Positions 5,137 to 10,783 of a stretch of 10,854 nt of DNA are shown piece after piece. The DNA is taken from positions 1-10,854 of the forward strand of contig JAESTJ010000012.1 of NCBI GenBank assembly GCA_016763615.1, read 5' to 3'. The stretch comes from Minisyncoccota bacterium. GTDB lineage: Bacteria > Patescibacteriota > Minisyncoccia > Phycocordibacterales > UBA2100. The notes beneath the pieces are model-generated. The model did not search any database. It saw nothing but the letters and a program-made list of their open reading frames with translations, and had not been told where the DNA came from. How positions within the stretch are numbered: position 1 is the first letter of the stretch; every line of letters starts with the position of its first letter. Both the position numbers and the translations under genes were made by a program.

Positions 5137-5157
5137 TTGCAAGGTTTTAACGGGGTA

Positions 5158-5193
5158 AGTAAGATTAATTCGATTCTCTCATAAAATCTTACT
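5158..5193. repeat. 9-bp inverted repeat at the nusG 3' end
   Basis: AGTAAGATT (5158-5166) and AATCTTACT (5185-5193) are perfect arms with an 18-base loop. The right arm includes part of the nusG stop codon. There is no U-run after it on the minus strand, so it may be an mRNA 3' stabiliser or a partial terminator before the GIY-YIG gene rather than a full stop. Confidence 0.35.
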
Positions 5194-5737
5194 AAATTCG
5201 CTTCACTTGCAAGAAGTCGAGCTCCACTGGTGTCTCGCGACCAAACATTGGAACTAACACCTTCACCTTCCCACGTTCTTCATCAACTCCACCAACCTTT
5301 CCCTCAAGATCTTTGAATGGACCGTCTGCAATCACTACTGCATCATCGATATTAAGTTCGATTGTGTGCTTTGCAGTATCTGACTTCATTCGCTTGAAAA
5401 GTGCGTCTACTTCTTCCTGTTCAAGTGGTACTGGCTGTGTTCCTGAACCAACAAACCCCGTAACACGAGGGGTGTTCCTCACTACATACCACGATTCGTC
5501 ATTTACGAGCATGTCTACAAGCACGTATCCAGGATAAATTTTTTCGTTTTCCTCAACACGCTTCCCCGCCTTAACCTTAATCTTCTTTTCGGTAGGAACG
5601 ACAACTTCAAAAATTTGTTCCTTCATACCCATGGAGTCTATACGCTGCCGTAAGTTTCGCGCTACGGCTTCTTCATACCCTGAGTATGTATGGATAACAT
5701 ACCATCGTCGCTCTTCTAGTCCTTGTTGTTTTGCCAT
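5192..5737 (-). CDS. nusG: Transcription termination/antitermination factor NusG
   Basis: The 181 residues cover the two NusG domains. The NGN domain (about 10-115) has RWYVIHTYSGYEE, the PGYVLV strand (69-74) and VRNTPRVTGFVG (86-97), and binds the clamp of RNA polymerase. The C-terminal KOW domain (about 128-181) has DDAVVIADGPFKDLEGKV and ends with ETPVELDFLQVKRI; it contacts Rho or ribosomal protein S10 in known systems. Length is typical of bacterial NusG without the extra domain. It starts six bases after the secE stop codon, the classic secE-nusG pair. The downstream neighbour is a GIY-YIG gene rather than rplK. Confidence 0.97.
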   Translation of the reverse strand: MAKQQGLEERRWYVIHTYSGYEEAVARNLRQRIDSMGMKEQIFEVVVPTEKKIKVKAGKRVEENEKIYPGYVLVDMLVNDESWYVVRNTPRVTGFVGSGTQPVPLEQEEVDALFKRMKSDTAKHTIELNIDDAVVIADGPFKDLEGKVGGVDEERGKVKVLVPMFGRETPVELDFLQVKRI

Positions 5738-5743
5738 ATTGCT

Positions 5744-5935
5744 TTAAATAATTCGATCAAGTGCTCCAGTAAAGAAATAGTCGAATGCACCAAGATACAG
5801 AGATATAACTATAGAAATAATTATCACCAATATCGTGAATGTTGTTGTTTGTCTCTGCGTTGGCCACGAAACGTGCTTCATTTCAGCCTGTGTGTCCTTA
5901 ACATATTGGATAAATCGTTTAATCAGTGTAATCAT
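5744..5935 (-). CDS. secE: Preprotein translocase subunit SecE
   Basis: This 63-residue protein has the single-membrane-segment form of SecE, part of the SecYEG channel in the cytoplasmic membrane. An N-terminal amphipathic helix (1-18) leads to the signature E-M-K-H-V-S-W-P-T (18-26), followed by one membrane helix (about 32-51). It is first in the secE-nusG operon; a promoter and a leader hairpin lie upstream. No Shine-Dalgarno site precedes the ATG. Confidence 0.95.
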   Translation of the reverse strand: MITLIKRFIQYVKDTQAEMKHVSWPTQRQTTTFTILVIIISIVISLYLGAFDYFFTGALDRII

Positions 5936-5961
5936 AGACTTTGGGTGAAAGGTGGTAAGTT

Positions 5962-5979
5962 AAAACGCCCTTTCGGGCG
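5962..5979 (-). promoter_or_regulatory. Leader hairpin with U-run upstream of secE
   Basis: On the minus strand CGCCC-GAAA-GGGCG followed by TTTTAA is a GNRA-capped stem with a terminator-like U-run. It begins about six bases after the predicted transcription start near 5985 and ends 26 bases before the secE ATG. It may be a 5'-end stabilising stem, a pause or early-termination site for the secE-nusG operon, or a leftover terminator. Confidence 0.5.
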
Positions 5980-5991
5980 ATATATAGAGAC

Positions 5992-6019
5992 ATAGTAGAC
6001 TAAATAACCCGCAAGTCAA
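5992..6019 (-). promoter_or_regulatory. Promoter of the secE-nusG operon
   Basis: On the minus strand TTGACT (6019-6014), a 16-base spacer and TACTAT (5997-5992). Expected start is about 5985. It lies directly after the terminator of the upstream gene, so the operon is an independent unit. Confidence 0.65.
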
Positions 6020-6021
6020 TG

Positions 6022-6054
6022 AAAAAGACTCGGAAAATACGCACCGAGCCTTTT
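6022..6054 (-). terminator. Terminator of the 6072 gene
   Basis: On the minus strand GGCTCGG and CCGAGTC form a 7-bp stem (one G-U pair) around a 10-base loop and are followed by TTTTTC. The stem can be lengthened through AAAAG/CTTTT with one mismatch. It begins 18 bases after the stop codon and separates the gene from secE. Confidence 0.75.
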
Positions 6055-6071
6055 GCAAAAGTTATGATGTC

Positions 6072-6575
6072 TCACGTTGCGACTTTCTTATTAACAACGT
6101 ATTGCACCAAGAGGTTCTCGAGATTAGCTGGCATATCAGAAAATTGATTTATCCAACCTTGTACTCGCTCGGTAATGTCCTCTTCGAGCTCCGACGCAGA
6201 ACAAACACATAGTTTCATCCAATATTCAGCGGGTAGAGTAAGTCGCCCAAAAGAATATTCTTCAAGACGCTTTAAGAGCATCTTGAGCAATCTCCGAGTG
6301 AGATTTTCTGACGTGTCCTTATCAGGACAGCGAGCCTTGAACGCACGAAAAACTGTTTCGCGCAGGTTAGTCGCGTTTTGTAACATCAGTTTAGAAAGAT
6401 TCCTCCACGCCTCGAAGGAATGACTTTCTTCCTCCAATGAGGCTAGATACATAAGCCGATGATATGCCAAGTCCTGCAATTGGGGACTGAGTAAAATATC
6501 ACCCACTATGTTGACCGCCTCGGAAGCGGTCATGTTGATATCGGCAACCCTGCCATATTCTCTAAAGTCAGCCAT
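6072..6575 (-). CDS. Unrecognised helical protein
   Basis: I do not recognise this 167-residue protein. It appears soluble and nearly all alpha-helical: alternating Leu/Ile/Val with Glu/Arg/Lys across about 17-50, 55-82 and 88-110, then a shorter loop with YWMKLCVC, and closing helices (129-162). There is no signal peptide or membrane segment. Cysteines at 83, 123 and 125 (C-V-C) could bind metal, but the spacing matches no motif I know. The ATG is preceded by GAGGT at six bases, the only convincing Shine-Dalgarno site in this window, and by a promoter about 40 bases upstream; a terminator follows. It is a single-gene unit between the redox operon and secE. The different initiation signal may mean a different origin or simply higher expression. 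Confidence 0.75.
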   Translation of the reverse strand: MADFREYGRVADINMTASEAVNIVGDILLSPQLQDLAYHRLMYLASLEEESHSFEAWRNLSKLMLQNATNLRETVFRAFKARCPDKDTSENLTRRLLKMLLKRLEEYSFGRLTLPAEYWMKLCVCSASELEEDITERVQGWINQFSDMPANLENLLVQYVVNKKVAT

Positions 6576-6616
6576 TAAATAACCTCTAAATGAACGTTTC
6601 GTATTAAACTAAAGTG

Positions 6617-6644
6617 AGTATACGTATTTTTCTCTCTCTAGCAA
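6617..6644 (-). promoter_or_regulatory. Promoter of the 6072 gene
   Basis: On the minus strand TTGCTA (6644-6639), a 16-base spacer and TATACT (6622-6617), without TGn. Expected start is about 6610, a 35-base leader that includes the GAGGT ribosome site at 6586-6582. No terminator separates it from ccdA, so read-through from the redox operon is possible. Confidence 0.6.
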
Positions 6645-6652
6645 CAAATCTC

Positions 6653-7417
6653 CTATAATAGATTCAGAATTCCATCGTACCCAAAACTACTAAAGAATTG
6701 GAAGCCTAGCGAAACTAAGAGTGCAAACTTGTTGGTTAACAAGAGGATACCCAATACAACAAGGAACACCCCACCAATAATTGTAATCCACTTTAGCCAT
6801 TTTTGAATGGCTTGAATTTTTTCAGCCGCGTGTGCAAATCCTGCAGCAACTACCATAAATGGTACGGCAAGACCTAGAGAAAATACAAGCAATAAGAATG
6901 CTCCCGTACCAGCTGTAGAGCTGGTAGAAGCGAGGAGGAGGATTGAGCCTAGGATTGGCCCTACGCATGGTGTCCAGCCGACGGCAAACACTGCTCCGAT
7001 GAGGCTCGAACTTGAAGGCTTTCCAACCTTAATCCAGCTTGGCAATTTCATTTTGTGCTCACGCTGAAGAAAAGGAAGATTAAATACTCCAAGCATCAAA
7101 AGACCAAAGAGTATTACGAATGCTCCTCCCACGCGAGTGAGCCAAATACGATACGGTGCGAGCCCCTCTCCCAGCAAGCCGGCGAGTGCCCCAAAGATTA
7201 CAAAGATTGCAGTGAATCCGACTACGAAAAAGAAACCATTGATGATTATTTTTCGTCGCACTTCTGCATTCCGACTTGGGTCGTTAAGCATTTCTGGGTC
7301 AACACCGCTAATAAAGCCAAGATACGCTGGTACCAACGGAAGCGTACAGGGTGCTAAGAATGTAATTATTCCAGCAACGAACGCAGATGCTATGAATGCC
7401 AAGCTAAGAGGTTCCAT
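6653..7417 (-). CDS. ccdA: CcdA-type thiol-disulfide interchange membrane protein
   Basis: The 254-residue protein has about six membrane helices and both hallmark segments of the CcdA/DsbD-beta family: FLAPCTLPLVPAYLGFISG near the first helix, with Cys24, and GWTPCVGPILGSIL in the fourth, with Cys151. These two cysteines form the redox pair that carries electrons from cytoplasmic thioredoxin across the membrane to extracytoplasmic acceptors. The start codon is one base after the tlpA stop (TAATATG), implying translational coupling, and a TlpA-like thioredoxin is the expected acceptor. The family also serves cytochrome c maturation, but no cytochrome genes are seen here. It is the last gene of the five-gene redox operon. 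Confidence 0.93.
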   Translation of the reverse strand: MEPLSLAFIASAFVAGIITFLAPCTLPLVPAYLGFISGVDPEMLNDPSRNAEVRRKIIINGFFFVVGFTAIFVIFGALAGLLGEGLAPYRIWLTRVGGAFVILFGLLMLGVFNLPFLQREHKMKLPSWIKVGKPSSSSLIGAVFAVGWTPCVGPILGSILLLASTSSTAGTGAFLLLVFSLGLAVPFMVVAAGFAHAAEKIQAIQKWLKWITIIGGVFLVVLGILLLTNKFALLVSLGFQFFSSFGYDGILNLL

Positions 7418-7418
7418 A

Positions 7419-7985
7419 TTACCAATTTAAGTTATTAATAATTTGTTCAATATCACTTTTCCTGAGTGGCCCACGTTTGTGGAAACGAATTTCTCCTTCT
7501 GCATCAATAAAGACAGTTTCAGGCATCGAAAATCCTCCCAAACCACGGTACAACGATTCATCTTCATCATAGAAAACCCGCATTTTTGTATCAGCTAGTC
7601 CAAGTTCTTCAAGAAAAGATTCTCCTTTTCGTATGGACTCGGCACGGTTTACTACAATCACATCCACTCTTCCTTCATTTTCGGCGGCAAACTCGGCAAA
7701 ATCTGGTAACTCATCAACACAGAACGGACACCAAGAAGCCCAAGAGTTCACAATGGAATTTCTCTCTATTACGTCTGCAAATGCAATTTCCGTGCCATCT
7801 GCATTCTGTATCGTAGTCTCAGGAGCAGAACCCAGTGATGGAGCTTCCTCACCCGCTACTATTTCTCCTGCTGTTGCTTCTAAGGCAGCTGTTGCTGTTT
7901 CTGACGAGTCCTGTCGCACAAAGAATGCGCCAACGGCCAGTATCACTACTAATCCTATTATTATCGTGTACATGTGTTTTTTCAT
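7419..7985 (-). CDS. TlpA-like membrane-anchored thioredoxin
   Basis: The 188-residue protein has an N-terminal membrane anchor (about 6-23) without a lipobox, an Ala/Glu/Thr-rich linker, then a TlpA/ResA-type thioredoxin fold (about 47-188). The redox motif is W-C-P-F-C (Cys86/Cys89), and the cis-proline follows in FSMPETVFID (Pro155). Such proteins act outside the cytoplasmic membrane and usually keep client thiols reduced, receiving electrons from CcdA, which is encoded immediately downstream. An in-frame TTG at 8012 would overlap dsbA by 17 bases; the ATG at 7985 is preferred because it gives a normal signal-anchor and a 10-base gap from dsbA. The specific client is unknown. The W-C-P-F-C form is less common than W-C-x-P-C, and the second middle residue may affect redox potential. 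Confidence 0.9.
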   Translation of the reverse strand: MKKHMYTIIIGLVVILAVGAFFVRQDSSETATAALEATAGEIVAGEEAPSLGSAPETTIQNADGTEIAFADVIERNSIVNSWASWCPFCVDELPDFAEFAAENEGRVDVIVVNRAESIRKGESFLEELGLADTKMRVFYDEDESLYRGLGGFSMPETVFIDAEGEIRFHKRGPLRKSDIEQIINNLNW

Positions 7986-7995
7986 ATGTATTTTT

Positions 7996-8679
7996 TTAAC
8001 GTAATGCTTCAACTATTTGTTGAATAGTTTCAAATGGTAATGCTCCTGAAAATGGAAGTGCCTGACCATCACTATTTATCGCTATTGAATACGGAGTTCC
8101 TTGTCCACCTGTTTGTTGCGATTCACGTAAGTCAGCTTGAATACGATCTTCGTGACGATTTGAATCGGTGCAGGTTCTAAAATCTGTAACTGAAACTCCC
8201 ACTTCTCCTGCAAGACGCTCATAAAGCTCAGTCCCTAAAGAACTCTGATTATCGAATAGACTCGTAGAGAAATCCCAAAAAGCATCGTTACCTGCGAGTT
8301 CAGCGACACATTCAGATGCGTGTGCTGCAGCGTACGCTCGTGTATGAAACGATACGAGTGGGAAATGTCGATACACCCATTTCACATCGTCATTTCCTTC
8401 AACTATTTGTTTAAGTGTAGGGTGCAATCGTGAGCAGAATGGGCACTCAAAATCTGAAAATTCAACAATAGTAATAGCTGCATCAGGATTTCCAAATATG
8501 TGATCACTTTCTGTGATGTCTCTAAGAGCCCGTGGAGCAGTTCTTGGTTCAAGATTATTTCCTGCGGCAACGCGACCTCCTCCTGAACCAAGCGCGATAA
8601 ATAATGCGCCTGCGATTAAGACTCCTGAAGCAACTATCGATACGGCTATTGCCGTGCTATTTCCTTTCTGAGTAAACAT
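7996..8679 (-). CDS. DsbA-like thiol oxidoreductase (thioredoxin_4 type)
   Basis: This 227-residue protein has an N-terminal membrane anchor (about 9-31), a linker, and a DsbA-like domain with ITIVEFSDFECPFC (69-82), redox cysteines Cys79/Cys82, the downstream RHFPL and helical insertion, and cis-proline Pro196 in GQGTPYSIAI. Family members introduce disulfides into exported proteins. Two additional cysteines (124 and 170) lie in the helical part and may form a structural disulfide. It follows DUF3179 by 20 bases and precedes tlpA by 10. A DsbB or VKOR re-oxidising partner is not in this window. Having an oxidant-type DsbA beside a CcdA-TlpA reducing pair in one operon suggests either balanced oxidation and reduction or that this DsbA-like protein is itself kept reduced by CcdA. 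Confidence 0.9.
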   Translation of the reverse strand: MFTQKGNSTAIAVSIVASGVLIAGALFIALGSGGGRVAAGNNLEPRTAPRALRDITESDHIFGNPDAAITIVEFSDFECPFCSRLHPTLKQIVEGNDDVKWVYRHFPLVSFHTRAYAAAHASECVAELAGNDAFWDFSTSLFDNQSSLGTELYERLAGEVGVSVTDFRTCTDSNRHEDRIQADLRESQQTGGQGTPYSIAINSDGQALPFSGALPFETIQQIVEALR

Positions 8680-8699
8680 AACGTAATTACTTGAATTGA

Positions 8700-9767
8700 T
8701 TACTTAGTATATAACTCGGTGTTTTCGTGCACCGCTAACCACGAGAACCAGAAGCCTCCTATGTGTGAAATTGATTTTCCATCTGCAGAGATGCGAACTT
8801 CACTTGCATCACTTTTTTCAATGGTGATAGCTTTACCAGCAAACGTATCTGTAGTGGTACCGACCGGTAGTGCGTCTGAAACATACGCCTTAAATTGACC
8901 GTCTATTTCAACGCCGAGGACAAATTCCTTTGGATGTAATCGTGTATCACTGAAGCTTGCACCAAATGAGACATCACGATTAGTGTAATAACCACCATAT
9001 GGATCTGTTCCATATAATCTAAACGATCCGGTATCCCGGGAGAGCACGCGTCCGTCTGGATGTGCCTTGCTCCACTCCCCAAACTTTATTGTGTCCGAAG
9101 GATAGATAGTGAGCCTCTCTCCTGTTTTTGGTCCCTTAATCGCACGTCCTAATACTTGTGACCAAAGAGACTCATCTGCAACATTTGCAGTACGGTCATA
9201 CATCACTAAATTCGATTTCCACAACATACCCGAAACGCCAAATTCAACTACTTTCCCATCAAGTTTTCTCTCATAGGTAATTCCTGTAAAGCATAGAGGA
9301 CAATACGTCACTGCCAGAGGTACTCCTCCCACAGTATCATTTACAATTTCATGCCACACTAATATTTGAAATGGATAGAAACGAGCTTCATCACCTGCTT
9401 GCAGCGCGATACCTATATCTTCATTATTGAGAAACGATGCTTTCTTTACACTAACGAACTTTGGATCGTCAATTGAAGGAATACCATCTTTCCCAGGACC
9501 TCCTGAGAGAATTTCACTATCAGGTATTTCTTCAAACACCTCACCATCTCCAGATGTTGGTGTAACAGCAACAGAACCAGACGTTGCAGGTTTCGTTGTT
9601 TCGGTTGAACTATCTTTACTCTCCTCTTCTCTTTCATCCGTAGGCTCTTGATTATTAGTGGTTGGCGCAGTCTCAATTTGATCCTCCCTTGAACTATTAA
9701 TGAGTAACGCCGCAACAAATAATATGGCAACTACGCTTATAAATATAATTGTGTATTTCTTGTTCAT
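8700..9767 (-). CDS. Membrane-anchored DUF3179 protein
   Basis: The 355-residue protein begins with a membrane anchor (about 4-24), followed by a Glu/Thr/Ser/Pro-rich linker (25-85), so the main domain lies outside the cytoplasmic membrane. The DUF3179 hallmarks are GGPGKDGIPSIDDPKF (89-104), YPFQILVWHEIVND (131-144), VTYCPLCFTG (153-162), FGVSGMLWKSNLVMYDR (176-192) and LWSQVLGRAIKGP (201-213). The biochemical function of DUF3179 is not known to me. The C-P-L-C pair (Cys156/Cys159), with conserved His139 upstream, looks like a redox or metal site. The gene is 12 bases after the arsR-type gene and 20 before dsbA, so it is produced with thiol-redox proteins. It could be a substrate or partner of DsbA/TlpA. 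No catalytic assignment is justified. Confidence 0.9.
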   Translation of the reverse strand: MNKKYTIIFISVVAILFVAALLINSSREDQIETAPTTNNQEPTDEREEESKDSSTETTKPATSGSVAVTPTSGDGEVFEEIPDSEILSGGPGKDGIPSIDDPKFVSVKKASFLNNEDIGIALQAGDEARFYPFQILVWHEIVNDTVGGVPLAVTYCPLCFTGITYERKLDGKVVEFGVSGMLWKSNLVMYDRTANVADESLWSQVLGRAIKGPKTGERLTIYPSDTIKFGEWSKAHPDGRVLSRDTGSFRLYGTDPYGGYYTNRDVSFGASFSDTRLHPKEFVLGVEIDGQFKAYVSDALPVGTTTDTFAGKAITIEKSDASEVRISADGKSISHIGGFWFSWLAVHENTELYTK

Positions 9768-9779
9768 ATTGTTGATAAT

Positions 9780-10100
9780 TTATACAAAAAATATTTCTAA
9801 TATTCGTACTATGTTTCGTGCCAATCGAGAATCGGAAATCTGATAACAAATGGATTGCCCTTCACGAACACTGTGCAAAACTCCTCGTGTTTCAAGTCCG
9901 TTCAACTGATGACTAGCCGCTGAATGTGTGACTCCTGCAAAATCTGCTATCTCTCCGACGCACATACCTTCTTCATTCTTCGCGAGCAGTTTAAGAATCT
10001 TACAGCGTGTAGGGTCTGCAAGTATTTTGAAAACTGAAGCTGTTTCTTGTGCCCAGCTCATCTCTTTTAGCGTGCTTCTCTTATATGAAAGTTCGCTCAT
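9780..10100 (-). CDS. ArsR-family transcriptional regulator of the redox operon
   Basis: The 106-residue winged-helix protein has ILADPTRCKILKLLA (26-40), the helix-turn-helix segment VGEIADFAGVTHSAASHQLNGLETRGVL (48-75) and the wing REGQSICYQISD (79-90). The alpha-3 metal site of ArsR/CadC types, normally E-L-C-V-C-D, reads G-M-C-V-G-E, so only Cys47 remains, and the C-terminal helix lacks the His/Asp ligands of SmtB types. Cysteines 33, 47 and 85 leave a thiol-based or atypical metal sensor possible. The ATG at 10100 is used because a perfect TATAAT ends 10 bases upstream; the frame stays open to a GTG at 10145 that lies before the promoter and cannot be the start. It heads the operon and is likely its autoregulated controller. 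Confidence 0.88.
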   Translation of the reverse strand: MSELSYKRSTLKEMSWAQETASVFKILADPTRCKILKLLAKNEEGMCVGEIADFAGVTHSAASHQLNGLETRGVLHSVREGQSICYQISDSRLARNIVRILEIFFV

Positions 10101-10110
10101 ATATTCATAT

Positions 10111-10136
10111 ATTATACTACCCTCAAAAAGATGCAA
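10111..10136 (-). promoter_or_regulatory. Promoter of the arsR-DUF3179-dsbA-tlpA-ccdA operon
   Basis: On the minus strand TATAAT (10116-10111) is perfect. TTGCAT (10136-10131) is the best -35 but has a short 14-base spacer, a geometry also seen in promoters that rely on a regulator. Expected start is about 10104, so the leader is about four bases. The AT-rich imperfect repeat around 10098-10116 (ATATTCATATATTATA) could hold an ArsR operator; this is weak. Confidence 0.6.
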
Positions 10137-10191
10137 ATCCCCCACTCGTGTAGCTGTGTATAGGGCTTATTTCCTTTGGATGCTTTTCCTG

Positions 10192-10233
10192 TACAAAACA
10201 AAAAACGCACCTACGTGCGTTTTTTGTTTTGTA
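10192..10233. terminator. Strong bidirectional terminator
   Basis: Arms 10192-10210 and 10215-10233 are perfectly complementary over 19 bp around CTAC. The stem CGCAC/GTGCG is flanked by A-rich and T-rich tracts, so on either strand a short GC stem is followed by six Ts. It begins 17 bases after the stop of the membrane protein gene and insulates it from the ArsR operon. Confidence 0.85.
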
Positions 10234-10249
10234 TTCAATATATTTTGAA

Positions 10250-10642
10250 TTACGCTCCGAGACCGAAGCCAACGTATACAAGATACGCTCCTAAGGCTAC
10301 TGCCACGATACCTGCCAACACCGCCATGTTGCGGTTTTTAGCAAATCGTTTTGCCTTCCTCATAACCATTTTTGGAACGAAGAAAATTGCTACTCCCTTA
10401 ATTACCATCGCCCAACCTACAATTGTTGGTATAACACGCCATGTTGCTTCCCATATATTGTGGTTAAGTACGATAAGTAGACCGAGCACCAGCACCATTG
10501 CGCCAGTTACATACATAAGTGCCTTGTGGTTACTCATGTCGTCTACAATATTAAGGACGAACTTGCGTTGCGTAAGTACTACGAGTCCCTCGAGAACGAG
10601 GTACAACCCGATGACTTGCGCTAGAAGTATTGATGTTTCCAT
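10250..10642 (-). CDS. Four-helix integral membrane protein, function unknown
   Basis: This 130-residue protein has four predicted membrane helices: about 4-24, 41-60, 68-89 and 106-128. The first loop (24-40) is polar and contains DDMSNHK; the second is short (HNIWEATWR); the third is strongly basic (KMVMRKAKRFAKNR), which places that loop in the cytoplasm. I do not recognise a named family, and there are no cysteines or obvious catalytic motifs. Duplicated architecture (helices 1-2 and 3-4, each with a glycine-rich second helix) suggests a small scaffold or transporter-like fold, but that is speculation. It is monocistronic, with its own promoter and a strong terminator, between tRNA-His and the redox operon. 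No Shine-Dalgarno site precedes the ATG. Confidence 0.82.
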   Translation of the reverse strand: METSILLAQVIGLYLVLEGLVVLTQRKFVLNIVDDMSNHKALMYVTGAMVLVLGLLIVLNHNIWEATWRVIPTIVGWAMVIKGVAIFFVPKMVMRKAKRFAKNRNMAVLAGIVAVALGAYLVYVGFGLGA

Positions 10643-10679
10643 AATATTAATACTAAAACGTTAATAATAATGTAATTTA

Positions 10680-10706
10680 AGTGTAGCATGCTGTTTTTTC
10701 TCACAA
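10680..10706 (-). promoter_or_regulatory. Promoter of the four-helix membrane protein gene
   Basis: On the minus strand TTGTGA (10706-10701), a 15-base spacer and TACACT (10685-10680) preceded by TGC, an extended -10. Expected start is about 10673, giving a leader of about 30 AT-rich bases. Confidence 0.55.
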
Positions 10707-10736
10707 CTACACCCTGTGGGGAACTTTTCGTCAATA

Positions 10737-10773
10737 TCAAAACACCCTCACGAAATACGAGAGGGTGTTTTGA
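10737..10773 (-). terminator. Terminator of tRNA-His
   Basis: TCAAAACACCCTC and GAGGGTGTTTTGA are perfect 13-bp arms around an 11-base loop. On the minus strand CACCCTC...GAGGGTG is followed by TTTTGAT, so it terminates the tRNA transcript shortly after its 3' end. Confidence 0.8.
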
Positions 10774-10783
10774 TGTTTATTTG

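Noticed and set aside
5137..5142. TTG start for the GIY-YIG gene
   Set aside because: Adds only two residues ahead of the conserved first strand; the ATG at 5136 is the simpler start.
4861..5194. GIY-YIG gene as part of a group I intron or intein
   Set aside because: nusG and rplK are both intact and full length, no split gene or intron core is seen, and the protein lacks a homing DNA-binding domain.
6620..6627. ATACGTAT palindrome overlapping the -10 of the 6072 gene
   Set aside because: Eight bases in AT-rich promoter DNA are expected by chance, and no regulator is linked to it.
7986..8012. TTG start for the TlpA-like gene overlapping dsbA
   Set aside because: The ATG at 7985 gives a normal signal-anchor and clean spacing; TTG would add nine basic residues without support.
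10101..10145. Longer arsR start at a GTG, adding 15 residues
   Set aside because: The perfect TATAAT box is at 10111-10116, inside the extension, and the added residues do not resemble the family.
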